DNA of 54,323 nt, from the NCBI RefSeq assembly GCF_004770765.1, contig NZ_RQFK01000038.1, forward strand, positions 1 to 54,323, in the 5' to 3' direction. How positions within the stretch are numbered: position 1 is the first letter of the stretch; each line of letters starts with the position of its first letter. The notes under the pieces are model-generated. The model saw nothing but the letters and a program-made list of their open reading frames with translations, did no database searches and was not told the origin of the DNA. The position numbers and the translations under genes were made by a program. Source of the DNA: Leptospira noumeaensis. GTDB taxonomy: Bacteria; Spirochaetota; Leptospiria; Leptospirales; Leptospiraceae. Of the stretch, positions 16,181-25,238 are shown piece after piece.

Positions 16181-16956
16181 ATTGATTCTCCTATGATTTC
16201 TGGAATGATAAAATTACCTTCTGGAGCATTTAGGATTCTTGTTTTGATCCCAAATGCGGTTTCTAAATTTTCGATGGTTAATACTTCGTTTGGGTCCCCC
16301 GATTTAACAATACTTCCCTTGTGCAGTAGCGTTACTTTATCTGCATACTGAGCTGCAAGGTTTAGATCATGTAAGATCATAAACACGGCATATCCTTGGT
16401 TTGCCATATGCCTACAAATGTTGAGGGTTTTATATTGGTTGGGGATATCTAAAGCTGATACTGGTTCATCTAGGAATATATAACGAGGAGGAGTTTCCCA
16501 GGCCTGTGCCAAAATCCTTCCGAAGTTAATCTTTTGCCTTTCACCTCCAGACAATGTTGCATAGTTTTGATCTTTTTGTTCGATTGAATCAGTAATCTTT
16601 AAACAAGTTTGGACTATTTCCTTGTCTCTCCTTGTATCTGTCACATGTGGATGGCGACCCAGAGCAATCACTGCTTCAGAATGAATGGGGAAGGTGATGG
16701 CTGTTTCTTGTGTGAGTACGGCTCTTAATTTGGCTAATTGGTTTTTTGAATAGGAGTTCAGTGGAATTCCATCTAAGTATATGTTCCCTTTTTCTGGACG
16801 AATATCACCGCATAACAAATGGAATAAGGTTGATTTCCCGGCACCATTACGTCCGATCAGAACATGAAGTTCACCAGGTTGAATTTCTAATTCAATTTTA
16901 GAGAGAATTTGTTTTGAACCTATGGAAAAGTTTAGGTCGATTGCTTGGATTGTCAT
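16177..16956 (-). CDS. hmuV: Hemin ABC transporter ATPase HmuV
   Basis: The protein has 259 residues and is an ABC ATPase of the iron/haem/B12 uptake class. It shows Walker A 'GRNGAGKSTLFH', Q-loop 'VLTQETAITFPI', signature 'LSGGERQKINFGRIL' and Walker B 'YIFLDEPVSALD', with switch His in 'MILHDLNLAAQYAD'. It powers haem import through the HmuU permease. Start and stop overlap its neighbours by four bases each, so the operon is translationally coupled. Confidence 0.94.
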   Translation of the reverse strand: MTIQAIDLNFSIGSKQILSKIELEIQPGELHVLIGRNGAGKSTLFHLLCGDIRPEKGNIYLDGIPLNSYSKNQLAKLRAVLTQETAITFPIHSEAVIALGRHPHVTDTRRDKEIVQTCLKITDSIEQKDQNYATLSGGERQKINFGRILAQAWETPPRYIFLDEPVSALDIPNQYKTLNICRHMANQGYAVFMILHDLNLAAQYADKVTLLHKGSIVKSGDPNEVLTIENLETAFGIKTRILNAPEGNFIIPEIIGESI

Positions 16957-17939
16957 GTGGAGTGCATCCTTTTTCTAATTAAACTAAGAAAGAATGGTGC
17001 GCCGAGGAGGGCAGTGGCGATCCCTACGGGAATTTCAGATGGGGCGATGATCACTCGACAAATTGCATCGGCAAAACAAAGTAAGCCACCTCCGAGTATA
17101 TAGGTAGTGACTAGAAGGTATCTATAGTCTTGTCCAATCGCTAGTCTTACGATATGTGGAACAGCCAAACCAACAAATCCAATGTTGCCTACAATGGAAA
17201 TACAGGTTCCTACACTAACGCCTATTAATAGGATGATGGATGTTTTTAATATTTCTATGGATATACCGAGATGAGTGGCTTCTCGTTCTCCTAATATAAA
17301 AACGTTCAATTGTTTTGCGATGAAAGGACTGGCAAGAAGTGGTAAGACAAAAAAACAAGAAAACGATTTTAAAAGACTCCAGGAAGCTCCACCAAGACTT
17401 CCCATATTCCAAAGGGAAAGATTTCTAAGTTGGGCTTCGTTGGCGAAATAACTCAAAACACCAATTGCAGAAATACAAATGGCATTGACTGCAATTCCTG
17501 AAAGTAACATGGAAAAAACATCTGTTCTTCCTTTTGATTTTGCAAAAAAGAAAATGATAAAGGAAAATAAAACTCCGCCGACAAAAGAAAAAACAACAAC
17601 ACTCCAAATGGAATGTAAAAAAGGAATCGAACTTCCAAGAACAATGGCGATGGCAGCAAAGAGCGCACAACCAGCTGTGATTCCAATAAGACCAGGATCA
17701 ACGATTGGATTACGAAATAAACCTTGTGCTAGTGCTCCCGACCAAGCAAGTGATCCTCCTACCAAAAGTCCGAGAAGGATTCTTGGTAGGCGAAGTTCAA
17801 AAAAAACTCGGGACTCTAGTGTTTCACTTAAGAATAAATCTTTCCATTGGATTTCCATTGCGCCAAGGAATGAGGACGTTATGGCAGAAAAAATGGCGAA
17901 GCAGATACAGAAGATAATAAAGAGAAACTTTTTCTTCAT
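16953..17939 (-). CDS. hmuU: Hemin ABC transporter permease HmuU
   Basis: The protein has 328 residues and is a FecCD-family permease with about nine to ten hydrophobic segments. Family motifs are 'RLPRILLGLLVGGSLAWSGA', 'GLIGITAGCALFAA', 'GFVGLAVPHIVRL' and 'EIPVGIATALLGAPFFL'. The ATG at 17939 is preferred over one 15 bases upstream because it gives a four-base ATGA overlap with hmuT, the same coupling seen at the other junctions of this operon. Confidence 0.93.
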   Translation of the reverse strand: MKKKFLFIIFCICFAIFSAITSSFLGAMEIQWKDLFLSETLESRVFFELRLPRILLGLLVGGSLAWSGALAQGLFRNPIVDPGLIGITAGCALFAAIAIVLGSSIPFLHSIWSVVVFSFVGGVLFSFIIFFFAKSKGRTDVFSMLLSGIAVNAICISAIGVLSYFANEAQLRNLSLWNMGSLGGASWSLLKSFSCFFVLPLLASPFIAKQLNVFILGEREATHLGISIEILKTSIILLIGVSVGTCISIVGNIGFVGLAVPHIVRLAIGQDYRYLLVTTYILGGGLLCFADAICRVIIAPSEIPVGIATALLGAPFFLSLIRKRMHST

Positions 17940-18784
17940 TCCAGCTGTTTCCATCGATCATTGAGTGTTTTTAGAGCGATAGGAAGCCTTGGTCCGAATC
18001 CAAGTAAAAGTAAATCATCCAAAATAATTAGATTTTTTTCTTTGCCGGCTCGAGTGAGTTCCATGCCATTAATTTCCCAAATGGCTTTTTCTCCGCCGAA
18101 TCCTTGTGCTGATTTCTCTGGCATAAGAATGATATCGGGATTGGCTTTTACAAGTGCCTCACTGGTAAGAGGTTTGTATTCTGTAAATTCGCTTATTGCG
18201 TTTTTGGCTCCAGAAAGTTCAATCATGGAATGAGCCGCGGTTCCAGTTCCAGATATATAAACAGAACTTGGGTTTCTTGAATAAATGAACAAAACTTTCA
18301 CGTTAGTTTTATTCAATTTTAATTTCTGGATTTGTTCTCGAATGGATTTCGCTAAGTTTTCAGCTTCTTTTTGTTTGCCGAATAACTTTCCAATCTCTAA
18401 CACTCGGGTAACGGGAGTCTCTAGTTTAAACTCATCTGGGAATAATAAAAGAGGAATCTTTGCATCTTTTAAATTTTGAATGGTTGCTGGTGGACCAGCT
18501 GACTCTAATCCAATGATTTGTGTTGGTTTAACATTTAAAATTCCTTCTGTTGCTAAAGTTCTTTGGTAACCGACGTTTACAAGGGCTAACGCTTGTTTGG
18601 GGTAATATGAGGTAGAATCTACCGCAACCAATTGGCTTTCCAGTTTGAGTGCATAAATGATTTCAGTCGTTGTGCCATTTACAGAAACAATTCGTTGGTT
18701 TGTTTCCGCATTTGTAGCGGATGAGAGAAACATTAGGCATACCAAGACGGTGCTTAATGTTTTGTTTGGGTTGGATTGGATCAT
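17936..18784 (-). CDS. hmuT: Periplasmic hemin-binding protein HmuT
   Basis: The protein has 282 residues. A signal peptide ending 'LSSATNA' is followed by a BtuF/TroA-like fold: 'RIVSVNGTTTEIIYAL', 'VAVDSTSYYP', 'VGYQRTLATEGILNV'. The Tyr in the last motif is at the place of the haem ligand of ShuT and PhuT. The ATG at 18784 is chosen because the signal peptide starts there; codons further upstream run into the operator. It is the first gene of the minus-strand haem operon. The control region upstream contains a perfect 18-bp inverted repeat. Confidence 0.9.
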   Translation of the reverse strand: MIQSNPNKTLSTVLVCLMFLSSATNAETNQRIVSVNGTTTEIIYALKLESQLVAVDSTSYYPKQALALVNVGYQRTLATEGILNVKPTQIIGLESAGPPATIQNLKDAKIPLLLFPDEFKLETPVTRVLEIGKLFGKQKEAENLAKSIREQIQKLKLNKTNVKVLFIYSRNPSSVYISGTGTAAHSMIELSGAKNAISEFTEYKPLTSEALVKANPDIILMPEKSAQGFGGEKAIWEINGMELTRAGKEKNLIILDDLLLLGFGPRLPIALKTLNDRWKQLE

Positions 18785-18822
18785 GATCCAAGGTTCAAAG
18801 GGTAGGGAATTCGAGTCAAGAC

Positions 18823-18890
18823 AAAAGAGAATGAGTCTCAAAGTACTTGACGGATTTCGGAGGTACAAAAAATGAGACTCATTCTCTTTT
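18823..18890. promoter_or_regulatory. Inverted operator pair controlling the divergent haem genes
   Basis: AAAAGAGAATGAGTCTCA at 18823-18840 and its exact reverse complement at 18873-18890 are 32 bases apart. Each arm is itself a weak dyad (GAGA-n5-TCTC) resembling Fur-type sites. One arm lies 39 bases before hmuT and the other 13 bases before the lipoprotein gene, so each divergent transcript has its own copy. I infer iron- or haem-responsive repression. Which regulator binds is not shown; no fur-like gene is in this window. Confidence 0.7.
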
Positions 18891-18903
18891 AGGAAAATAT
18901 CTA

Positions 18904-19623
18904 ATGAAACTAACCCACAAATTGACTCTTCTTTTCTGCCTCCTCATGGTAGCTTTCCTTTCGATCGCTTGTCCTGGTGAATCGAGTGATAATAATACAT
19001 CCCTTGGATTGTTAGCTCTTGCTGCTAACTATGAAGATCCAAATACGGTTTGTGAAAAAACCATCGATGGAACTTATACATCCGGTTCTTATGCAGAGGT
19101 CTGTAAACCAAATGCAGGAAATGGAAATTTTGTTCGCATTGAGAACGTAAAGGCTCTAGGGGACAATGGGTACTTTTATTTTTTCTTAGGTTATAAAACA
19201 GCTCCTACGGCAACGGCTCCTACAGTAGCTGGGCAGTACTCTTTTGTAGTAGGTAAATCAGTTTCTAGTGCTAATCCTTACGTTTGGTTTCGTAACAAAG
19301 ATTATGGAAACTACCAAGGGGGTCAAACTGACTCTGGTGCCAATCCTGTTCTTTCTTTGTCCAATGGTGTGGATGTTTGTTTCAGTTTTGGAAATTCAAC
19401 AACTTCTGCTCCTACAGTTCATTTCTGGGCAACTGGTGTTAACGGAGCTGATTGTAAAGTTAGAGGATCACTTAATAATGATAATGCGATTGTTAAGTAT
19501 TCTTCTTGGCCTGATTCAACGAATGTCTTAGCAACCGATGGGCTTGCTGCATATTTCCGTTTTTCAAGTACTGCTTTGTTAACAGCATCTAAAATCCACG
19601 TATCCACGAGACCAATCCTATAA
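18904..19623 (+). CDS. Putative lipoprotein of the haem locus
   Basis: Not recognised. The protein has 239 residues. A signal peptide with lipobox 'FLSIAC' (Cys near residue 23) is followed by a Ser/Asn-rich tether and a domain with regularly spaced cysteines and aromatic motifs ('YFYFFLGYKT', 'YVWFRNKDYG', 'VHFWATG'). AGGAAAA lies just before the ATG at 18904. It is the first gene after the operator arm and precedes the HmuY-like gene and the TonB receptor, so it is probably co-regulated and may be a second surface haem-binding lipoprotein. That role is inference from position only. Confidence 0.72.
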   Translation: MKLTHKLTLLFCLLMVAFLSIACPGESSDNNTSLGLLALAANYEDPNTVCEKTIDGTYTSGSYAEVCKPNAGNGNFVRIENVKALGDNGYFYFFLGYKTAPTATAPTVAGQYSFVVGKSVSSANPYVWFRNKDYGNYQGGQTDSGANPVLSLSNGVDVCFSFGNSTTSAPTVHFWATGVNGADCKVRGSLNNDNAIVKYSSWPDSTNVLATDGLAAYFRFSSTALLTASKIHVSTRPIL

Positions 19624-19640
19624 TTTTCAAAAGATTGGAA

Positions 19641-19670
19641 TTGCCAAAGGGCCAAATAGTCCTTTGGCAA
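19641..19670 (+). terminator. Intercistronic hairpin before the HmuY-like gene
   Basis: This is a perfect 10-bp stem, TTGCCAAAGG / CCTTTGGCAA, with a 10-base loop, 18 bases after the upstream stop. No run of T follows, so it is not a standard intrinsic terminator. It could be an attenuator, an mRNA-stabilising hairpin or a processing site giving different levels of the lipoproteins. Confidence 0.5.
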
Positions 19671-19694
19671 CTTAATATAAGAAGAGGTATCCAG

Positions 19695-20390
19695 ATGACA
19701 ATAAAATCAAACTTCCAAACATTTAAACATTTCACATTCGTAATCTTATTATTCATTTCATTTTTTACTGATTGTTCGTTAAAACAAAATAGCAGTGATG
19801 ATTCATCAGCTTTATTGTTGTTGGTCGCAGGGGGAGTAGAAAGCGGTGGTATCCCTTGCACTGTAGTCCCTGCTAACGCAGTGAACACAACGGGGACTTA
19901 TACAACAGTGGTCAATGCAACTTCAAGTTGTAATTGGGTCTATGTCAGTTTAAAATCAAACGGAGTTAAGGTAGAGTCTACTGCACAATGGGATATTGCA
20001 TTAAAAAGATATAATATTCAGACAAATGGTGGAACCAGCGGAGCTGGGAGTGGTGGCGCATGTAAGTCAGGTTCTACAAATTTTGCTTCCTCGTTTACAG
20101 GTGCAGAGTGTACGGCAGTTGTAGATGTTAGACTTTCTTCTTCGGGAGGAGGCCCCGTGACTGCTTCTTCCGAAAGTATCAACCCTGTGATGGCAGCCCC
20201 CCTTGATTTGACACCGATGCCCGCAGGATACGGTGCTTGGTACACTTATTCAGATACAATTTTAACTGCTAAATCTGATGTTTTCATCATCACCGGAAGT
20301 GATGGTTCGAAATATGCAATTCAGATGTTGGATTATTATAGTGCAGCGGGAACTTCAGGAAATCCAAAGTTTCAATGGAAAAAATTATAA
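19695..20390 (+). CDS. hmuY: HmuY-like haem-binding lipoprotein
   Basis: The protein has 231 residues. A signal peptide with lipobox 'FFTDC' and a Ser/Asp tether lead into a HmuY-type domain: 'WDIALKRYNIQTNGGTSGAG', 'GYGAWYTYSD', 'VFIITGSDGSKYAIQMLDYY'. This order matches Porphyromonas HmuY, a surface haemophore that hands haem to the TonB receptor HmuR. AGAGG lies about eight bases before the ATG at 19695. The TonB receptor gene follows after 32 bases. The symbol is assigned by family motifs and context; the exact haem ligands cannot be fixed by eye. Confidence 0.8.
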   Translation: MTIKSNFQTFKHFTFVILLFISFFTDCSLKQNSSDDSSALLLLVAGGVESGGIPCTVVPANAVNTTGTYTTVVNATSSCNWVYVSLKSNGVKVESTAQWDIALKRYNIQTNGGTSGAGSGGACKSGSTNFASSFTGAECTAVVDVRLSSSGGGPVTASSESINPVMAAPLDLTPMPAGYGAWYTYSDTILTAKSDVFIITGSDGSKYAIQMLDYYSAAGTSGNPKFQWKKL

Positions 20391-20422
20391 TCTCAATTGA
20401 TTGAATTATAAGTAAATAAAAC

Positions 20423-22891
20423 ATGAAAATTAGTTTTCAAAAAACCTCGGGATTAAAATTCCCTAAGGTTCTCTACTTCTCCTTTGTAATTTTTATATGT
20501 TTAGTTTTCGTTGGTTCTGATTTATTCTCGCAGACTACTGTTGGAAAAGAAGACTCTTCAGGTACCACCAAACAAACAAAACATGGTGAATCGGGTGTGC
20601 AACCAAACGAGACAAATTTGGATCGTACAAATATGATTACTGTGACTGGAACCAGGAGGAAAAACCTATTAAAGGATTCCACAATTACAACTGAAGTTCT
20701 AACAAGAAAAGATATTGATGCAATGGGAGCAAGAGACTTATCTCAAACCTTAGGGAATGTTCCCGGAATTGAAGTGAGGCCTGCGCAAGCAGGGGAAAGA
20801 GGGCAAACAGTTCGATTGCAGGGCCTATCCGCACAGAATGTTCTCATCCTTGTGGATGGGCAAAGAACTACGGGTCGGTTCAGTGGGTCCATTGACTTAA
20901 CTCGATTCAAAGCAGAAGACATTGAAAGAATTGAAATTGTTAAGGGAGCTTCTTCCGCTATTTATGGGTCGGATGCCATTGCCGGTGTCATCAATATCAT
21001 TACCAAAGAAGCACAAGATCCTTTGTATGCTGAGTTTCGAACCTTAGGAGGTTCGGGAAGCGAAAAGTATTATGGGCCTTATATGGAGTTCCGAAACTAT
21101 GCTACCGTTGGAGCAAAAAGTGATAAATTGTCTACACTCTTCACTGTCGGTTGGCATAAAGGAGACGGATATGATCTAACCCCAGATGCAACTCCCGGTC
21201 CAAGAAATGGAAGATATGCTTCCTTGGCACCAGGATACAATCCGTATCCAGCAAATACTTCTGTTGTTAATAGTTATTTATTAGCAACTCGCTTACCAAA
21301 TTATTCACCACCGTTGGAGTCAACGTCGGGAAGTGCTTTTAATGATATGAATCTTTCGAATAAAACTGTTTATCATGCGACTGACAACTTAACACTCACA
21401 GGACAGTTTTATTATAGGTATTTGGATCAGACAGCCGTTGATGCTTCTCCTCCAAGAACGGTTTATGATCGAAGAAATAAAACTCATGATTTTATGGGTG
21501 CTTTTAATGTGGATTGGGTTGCGAATCAAAAGATAAATGTAAATCTGAACGCAAACTATTCTAGGTTTCAAGATTTATATACAACAGACCAAAGGAAGGC
21601 TGATGATTTAGACTCACAACAAAGAACAGATAATGCCGTTGCTGAGTTTCGATCTAGAGTAGATTATAAATTTTCAGAAAATCATGTAACTTCCGTTGGT
21701 GCCGAAAATTTGCAGGATCAGATTTCTTCAGCTCGTATTGCTCCCGATTGTCGTAGAACGTATCCCAATGTTTGTTTTGAGGATTTTAATCCGGAGTTGA
21801 CAAGAGGACAAACTATCAATGGGAATGCCTATCGTTTTAGAAATGCATTTTATGTGCAAGATGAGTGGAGAGTTTCTGATAAACCTAGGATACAAATTGT
21901 CCCGGGAGTTCGTTATGATCATGATTCTATTTATGGTGGTGAATGGCTTCCTAAACTTGCCATTCGTTATGACGTAACAGATCAATTCCGTTTTAGGGCA
22001 GCTAATGGGCTTGGGTATCGAGCTCCCAGTTTTCAAGACTTGTATTTTAACTTTCTAAATCCAGGTGTAGGGTATCGCGTTGTGGGAAGTTCTAATCTCA
22101 AACCAGAACTTTCAAGAAGTTATAACTTTGGTTGGGAGTGGGATATCACAAAAAGAATTTGGTATAGTTCAAATTTATTTCACAACAACGTAGACAACTT
22201 GATCGGATTTAGAACGAATCCTGTGAGAGATTCGTCGGGCCTTATGGTTTACCAAACATCAAATTACCAGAAAGCCACTACGCAAGGAATTGAGTCCTCT
22301 ATAAATGTTCGACTTACTGAAATTTTATCAACTAGCGTTGGTTATACTTATACGGATACCAGAGACGAGTTAACAAAACTCCCTCTTGAGGGAAGGGGGC
22401 CACATCGTTGGAATTTTAGCATTCGTATTGATGAAAAATCCAGCGGTTTGAGTTTGTCTGTGTTTGCAGTAGTGTTTGGAAAACAGCCTTATTATTGTGT
22501 TAAAAATCCTTTGTGGTGTAATCCGGATCTGCCTACCAATTTTGATGGTTTGGAAGCTGCTTTAAATAGTCAGGCGCAAACTAACATATCCAATGCGCTC
22601 GGTCAGCTCCCTACAGGGGTTTCAGACTATTGTGCAGAAAACAACCTCTCATATTGTACTACAAGCGCTACCTATGGATACCGAATGGTAAATCCTCATA
22701 CAAATTTGAATTTACGGTTGTCACAAAGATTTTTTGGACATTTTCAATGGTTTGTTGGTGTAGACAATGTTTTGGATGCATGGGATTTACAATATAACCC
22801 TCAAAGGCCAAGGTTTTTTTATTTTGGTTTAGATGGTAAGTTTGCATTTAGCGAAGTCAAACTCACACCTGCTGAACCCAGGGTGAATTAA
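20423..22891 (+). CDS. hmuR: TonB-dependent haem receptor (HmuR-like)
   Basis: The protein has 822 residues and is an outer-membrane receptor. A signal sequence is followed by a plug domain: 'MITVTGTRRKNLL' (TonB-box region), 'DLSQTLGNVPGIEVRPAQAG', 'VDGQRTTGRFSG', 'IERIEIVKGASSAIYGSDAI', 'GVINIITKEA'. The barrel runs to a C-terminal aromatic-rich strand. 'LGYRAPSFQDLYFNF' and 'GSSNLKPELSRSYNFG' correspond to the FRAP and NPNL regions of haem receptors. It is the last gene of the plus-strand haem transcript. TonB, ExbB and ExbD are not encoded in this window and must come from the chromosome. Confidence 0.88.
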   Translation: MKISFQKTSGLKFPKVLYFSFVIFICLVFVGSDLFSQTTVGKEDSSGTTKQTKHGESGVQPNETNLDRTNMITVTGTRRKNLLKDSTITTEVLTRKDIDAMGARDLSQTLGNVPGIEVRPAQAGERGQTVRLQGLSAQNVLILVDGQRTTGRFSGSIDLTRFKAEDIERIEIVKGASSAIYGSDAIAGVINIITKEAQDPLYAEFRTLGGSGSEKYYGPYMEFRNYATVGAKSDKLSTLFTVGWHKGDGYDLTPDATPGPRNGRYASLAPGYNPYPANTSVVNSYLLATRLPNYSPPLESTSGSAFNDMNLSNKTVYHATDNLTLTGQFYYRYLDQTAVDASPPRTVYDRRNKTHDFMGAFNVDWVANQKINVNLNANYSRFQDLYTTDQRKADDLDSQQRTDNAVAEFRSRVDYKFSENHVTSVGAENLQDQISSARIAPDCRRTYPNVCFEDFNPELTRGQTINGNAYRFRNAFYVQDEWRVSDKPRIQIVPGVRYDHDSIYGGEWLPKLAIRYDVTDQFRFRAANGLGYRAPSFQDLYFNFLNPGVGYRVVGSSNLKPELSRSYNFGWEWDITKRIWYSSNLFHNNVDNLIGFRTNPVRDSSGLMVYQTSNYQKATTQGIESSINVRLTEILSTSVGYTYTDTRDELTKLPLEGRGPHRWNFSIRIDEKSSGLSLSVFAVVFGKQPYYCVKNPLWCNPDLPTNFDGLEAALNSQAQTNISNALGQLPTGVSDYCAENNLSYCTTSATYGYRMVNPHTNLNLRLSQRFFGHFQWFVGVDNVLDAWDLQYNPQRPRFFYFGLDGKFAFSEVKLTPAEPRVN

Positions 22892-22934
22892 AAAAATTCT
22901 TTGAATTTTCTTTCGGCTCCAGATAGAATTCATT

Positions 22935-23456
22935 ATGCAGACTATTTATCTTGCGGGCCCGGATGTTTTTCTGGCGAATGCTTTGGAAGTTCTTAATAAA
23001 GCGAAAACTCTCTGCGCATCATTTGGGTATCGTGCCTTAACTCCCTTTGATGGTGAAGTGACAGATAAACAATTACTTGATAGAGCAAATCAGATCTTTT
23101 TAGAAAACATTTCTATCATTGATCGTTCTGATATAGTCATTGCCAACTGTAATCCCTTTCGAGGCGCATGTGTTGATGATGGAACATCTTTCGAGATCGG
23201 TTACGCTTTCGCAAAAAGAAAAATAGTTTTTGGGTATTTGAATGATAAACGATCACTTCCTGAAATTGTAAACTCCAGAATTCCGACTAAGCCACATGAT
23301 TCTGGTTATATGATAGATAATGATGGATTTTTGGTAAATGAAGATTTTGGAAATAGTATCAACTTAATGTTGGAATTTTCAATGATACATTCCGGAGGTA
23401 GCTTGGTTTTGGGAAATTTAGAGTCTGTTTTGAAACTTCTAAAAACTCTGTCATAA
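22935..23456 (+). CDS. Nucleoside 2-deoxyribosyltransferase family protein
   Basis: The protein has 173 residues. It starts 'IYLAGPDVF' (substrate-binding GP motif), with 'DRSDIVIANCNPFRG' and 'DDGTSFEIGYAFAKRK', where the Glu is at the place of the catalytic nucleophile of the family. Such enzymes swap or remove bases on deoxynucleosides, serving salvage or clean-up of odd nucleotides. It lies 43 bases after hmuR on the same strand and overlaps the convergent recD gene by six bases. Confidence 0.85.
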   Translation: MQTIYLAGPDVFLANALEVLNKAKTLCASFGYRALTPFDGEVTDKQLLDRANQIFLENISIIDRSDIVIANCNPFRGACVDDGTSFEIGYAFAKRKIVFGYLNDKRSLPEIVNSRIPTKPHDSGYMIDNDGFLVNEDFGNSINLMLEFSMIHSGGSLVLGNLESVLKLLKTLS

Positions 23457-25238
23457 CTCAACGCCTGTATTTCTTTTTCGAAATGTTGTTAGGCCTAAAT
23501 TCCAAGTTTGGTAGTCCCCCATAAGGATTACTTTTTTTTTGGCTCTTGTTACTGCGGTATAGAGTATCCTACGATTGAGTAGGGGGATTTCTTCGGAATC
23601 GGAATCAAAAGAAAAGATTGGGGGGAGATACAATAAGATGGTATTGTATTCGGATCCTTGGCTTTTGTGAACGGTCAAAAAGAATGCCGCTTCATGTTCG
23701 GGTAAGGTGTCCAAAGCAAAAGAATACAAACGATTTTCGATAGGAAATACTGCTCTAAGTTCAGAGTTAATTTTTAATACAAGGCCAATATCACCATTAA
23801 AAAGTTTTCTAATTTGATCATTCCTTTTGATGATGATAGGCATTCCTTGGAAGTAAAAAGATTTAGCCAAATGCCTGTATTCTATGTTTGGCGAGTTATT
23901 TTGCGATGTAAGTTGTTTTTTTGCGAGATTTAAAATCCTCGTCTGTATAGAATCGATTCCGTAATACCCGTTTCTTAAAATAGTCAAACACCGGTATTCG
24001 GAAATTAATTCATCTAACCTATTTTTATTCTCGGGATTTAAGAGATCTTCTATCTGCCATTGAAAATCCAAAGACTTGATCGCGGTGGGAAGAAAAAAAT
24101 CTTTCCATAAAAATTGAATGAGGTCGTCACCTTTCCAGTCGTGATAAACAGAAGGATTGGTAGGAATTGGTTTTTCTTTCTGTAACCAGATGAAATCATC
24201 CGCCTTGTTCATTTGATTAGGTTCTATTACTTTTGGAGTAGGGAACTCGGGATTTGTATTTGTTTTTTCAAAAGAATCTTTTACAAGTTCTGCAAATATG
24301 CTGAACTCTGAAGAAGCCGAAGATCGATGATTGGTTTTTAATTCAGAAACAAACTGTCCTTGTTTTCTTAGTTCTTTCAGTAAGTCTGCTAAAACTTCTC
24401 CTTGCCCTACGGATGGCAGTTGGTTTGGATCTCCGAGTAAAATTAAATGCGTATCGTCACTGATTGAATCCAAAAAAAGATTCATCAGTTTTAAATCCAC
24501 CATTGATGTTTCATCCATGATAATGAGATCAAATGGAAGATACCGTTTTTCTCCGTAATACGGTTTTGGGTCGTTTGGGAATATCTTTAAAAGATTGTGA
24601 ACAGTTTGTCCTCTTAAAGAAGAAGTCAGTTCATTCGTGTTCGGGAAAAAACTCAAATTTTTTTGAATGGATTCTGTAAGCCTTTGAGCAGCTCTGCCTG
24701 TAGGTGCAACAAGGGCAATTCGACTTGGGTGTGGCAATCTTGCGAGTTCATCTAACAACTTTAATATGAATGAAACAACGGTGGTTTTCCCTGTTCCTGG
24801 ACCTCCTGCAATGACGCGAAAAAGTCCGGTGATTGATTCAATCACTGCTTGTTTTTGTTCCATTGCCAGTGGATTCCTAAAGTATGATTCCAACATTGAA
24901 ATCATTGGTTCTATATTTGTAGGATCAAGGGTAATAGATATATGGTCATTTTTACGGTTTGTTAATAAACGTTTGATTGCCAATTCAAAGTGCAGTTTTT
25001 CTTTGTATGTTTTTTGAAAAAAAAGTCTTTTTTCGTCCCCAGCCGTTTCTAAATGGAATGGAAACTGGCTTTTAAAATTTATAATCGCAGGAGAATCGAA
25101 TGAAGATAAATAGAGATCTCCGTTTTGATTTGTTTCAACAAGTTTTGCAATTAAATTTTCATGATCTTTGGGTATGTGGGGAAAGTATGAGATGATTTCT
25201 TTTGCGATTTCTAAATAAAGCAATTCTCTTTGTTTCAT
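23451..25238 (-). CDS. recD: RecBCD exonuclease V, RecD subunit
   Basis: The protein has 595 residues (E. coli RecD 608). It is an SF1B 5'-3' helicase with Walker A 'IAGGPGTGKTTVV', 'GRAAQRLTESI', Walker B 'LIIMDETSMVDLKL', motif III 'LLGDPNQLPSVGQGEVL', motif V 'FFLTVHKSQGSEYN' and motif VI 'YTAVTRAKKK'. The start overlaps the end of recB by ATGA. It is the last gene of a recC-recB-recD operon. Confidence 0.95.
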   Translation of the reverse strand: MKQRELLYLEIAKEIISYFPHIPKDHENLIAKLVETNQNGDLYLSSFDSPAIINFKSQFPFHLETAGDEKRLFFQKTYKEKLHFELAIKRLLTNRKNDHISITLDPTNIEPMISMLESYFRNPLAMEQKQAVIESITGLFRVIAGGPGTGKTTVVSFILKLLDELARLPHPSRIALVAPTGRAAQRLTESIQKNLSFFPNTNELTSSLRGQTVHNLLKIFPNDPKPYYGEKRYLPFDLIIMDETSMVDLKLMNLFLDSISDDTHLILLGDPNQLPSVGQGEVLADLLKELRKQGQFVSELKTNHRSSASSEFSIFAELVKDSFEKTNTNPEFPTPKVIEPNQMNKADDFIWLQKEKPIPTNPSVYHDWKGDDLIQFLWKDFFLPTAIKSLDFQWQIEDLLNPENKNRLDELISEYRCLTILRNGYYGIDSIQTRILNLAKKQLTSQNNSPNIEYRHLAKSFYFQGMPIIIKRNDQIRKLFNGDIGLVLKINSELRAVFPIENRLYSFALDTLPEHEAAFFLTVHKSQGSEYNTILLYLPPIFSFDSDSEEIPLLNRRILYTAVTRAKKKVILMGDYQTWNLGLTTFRKRNTGVEL

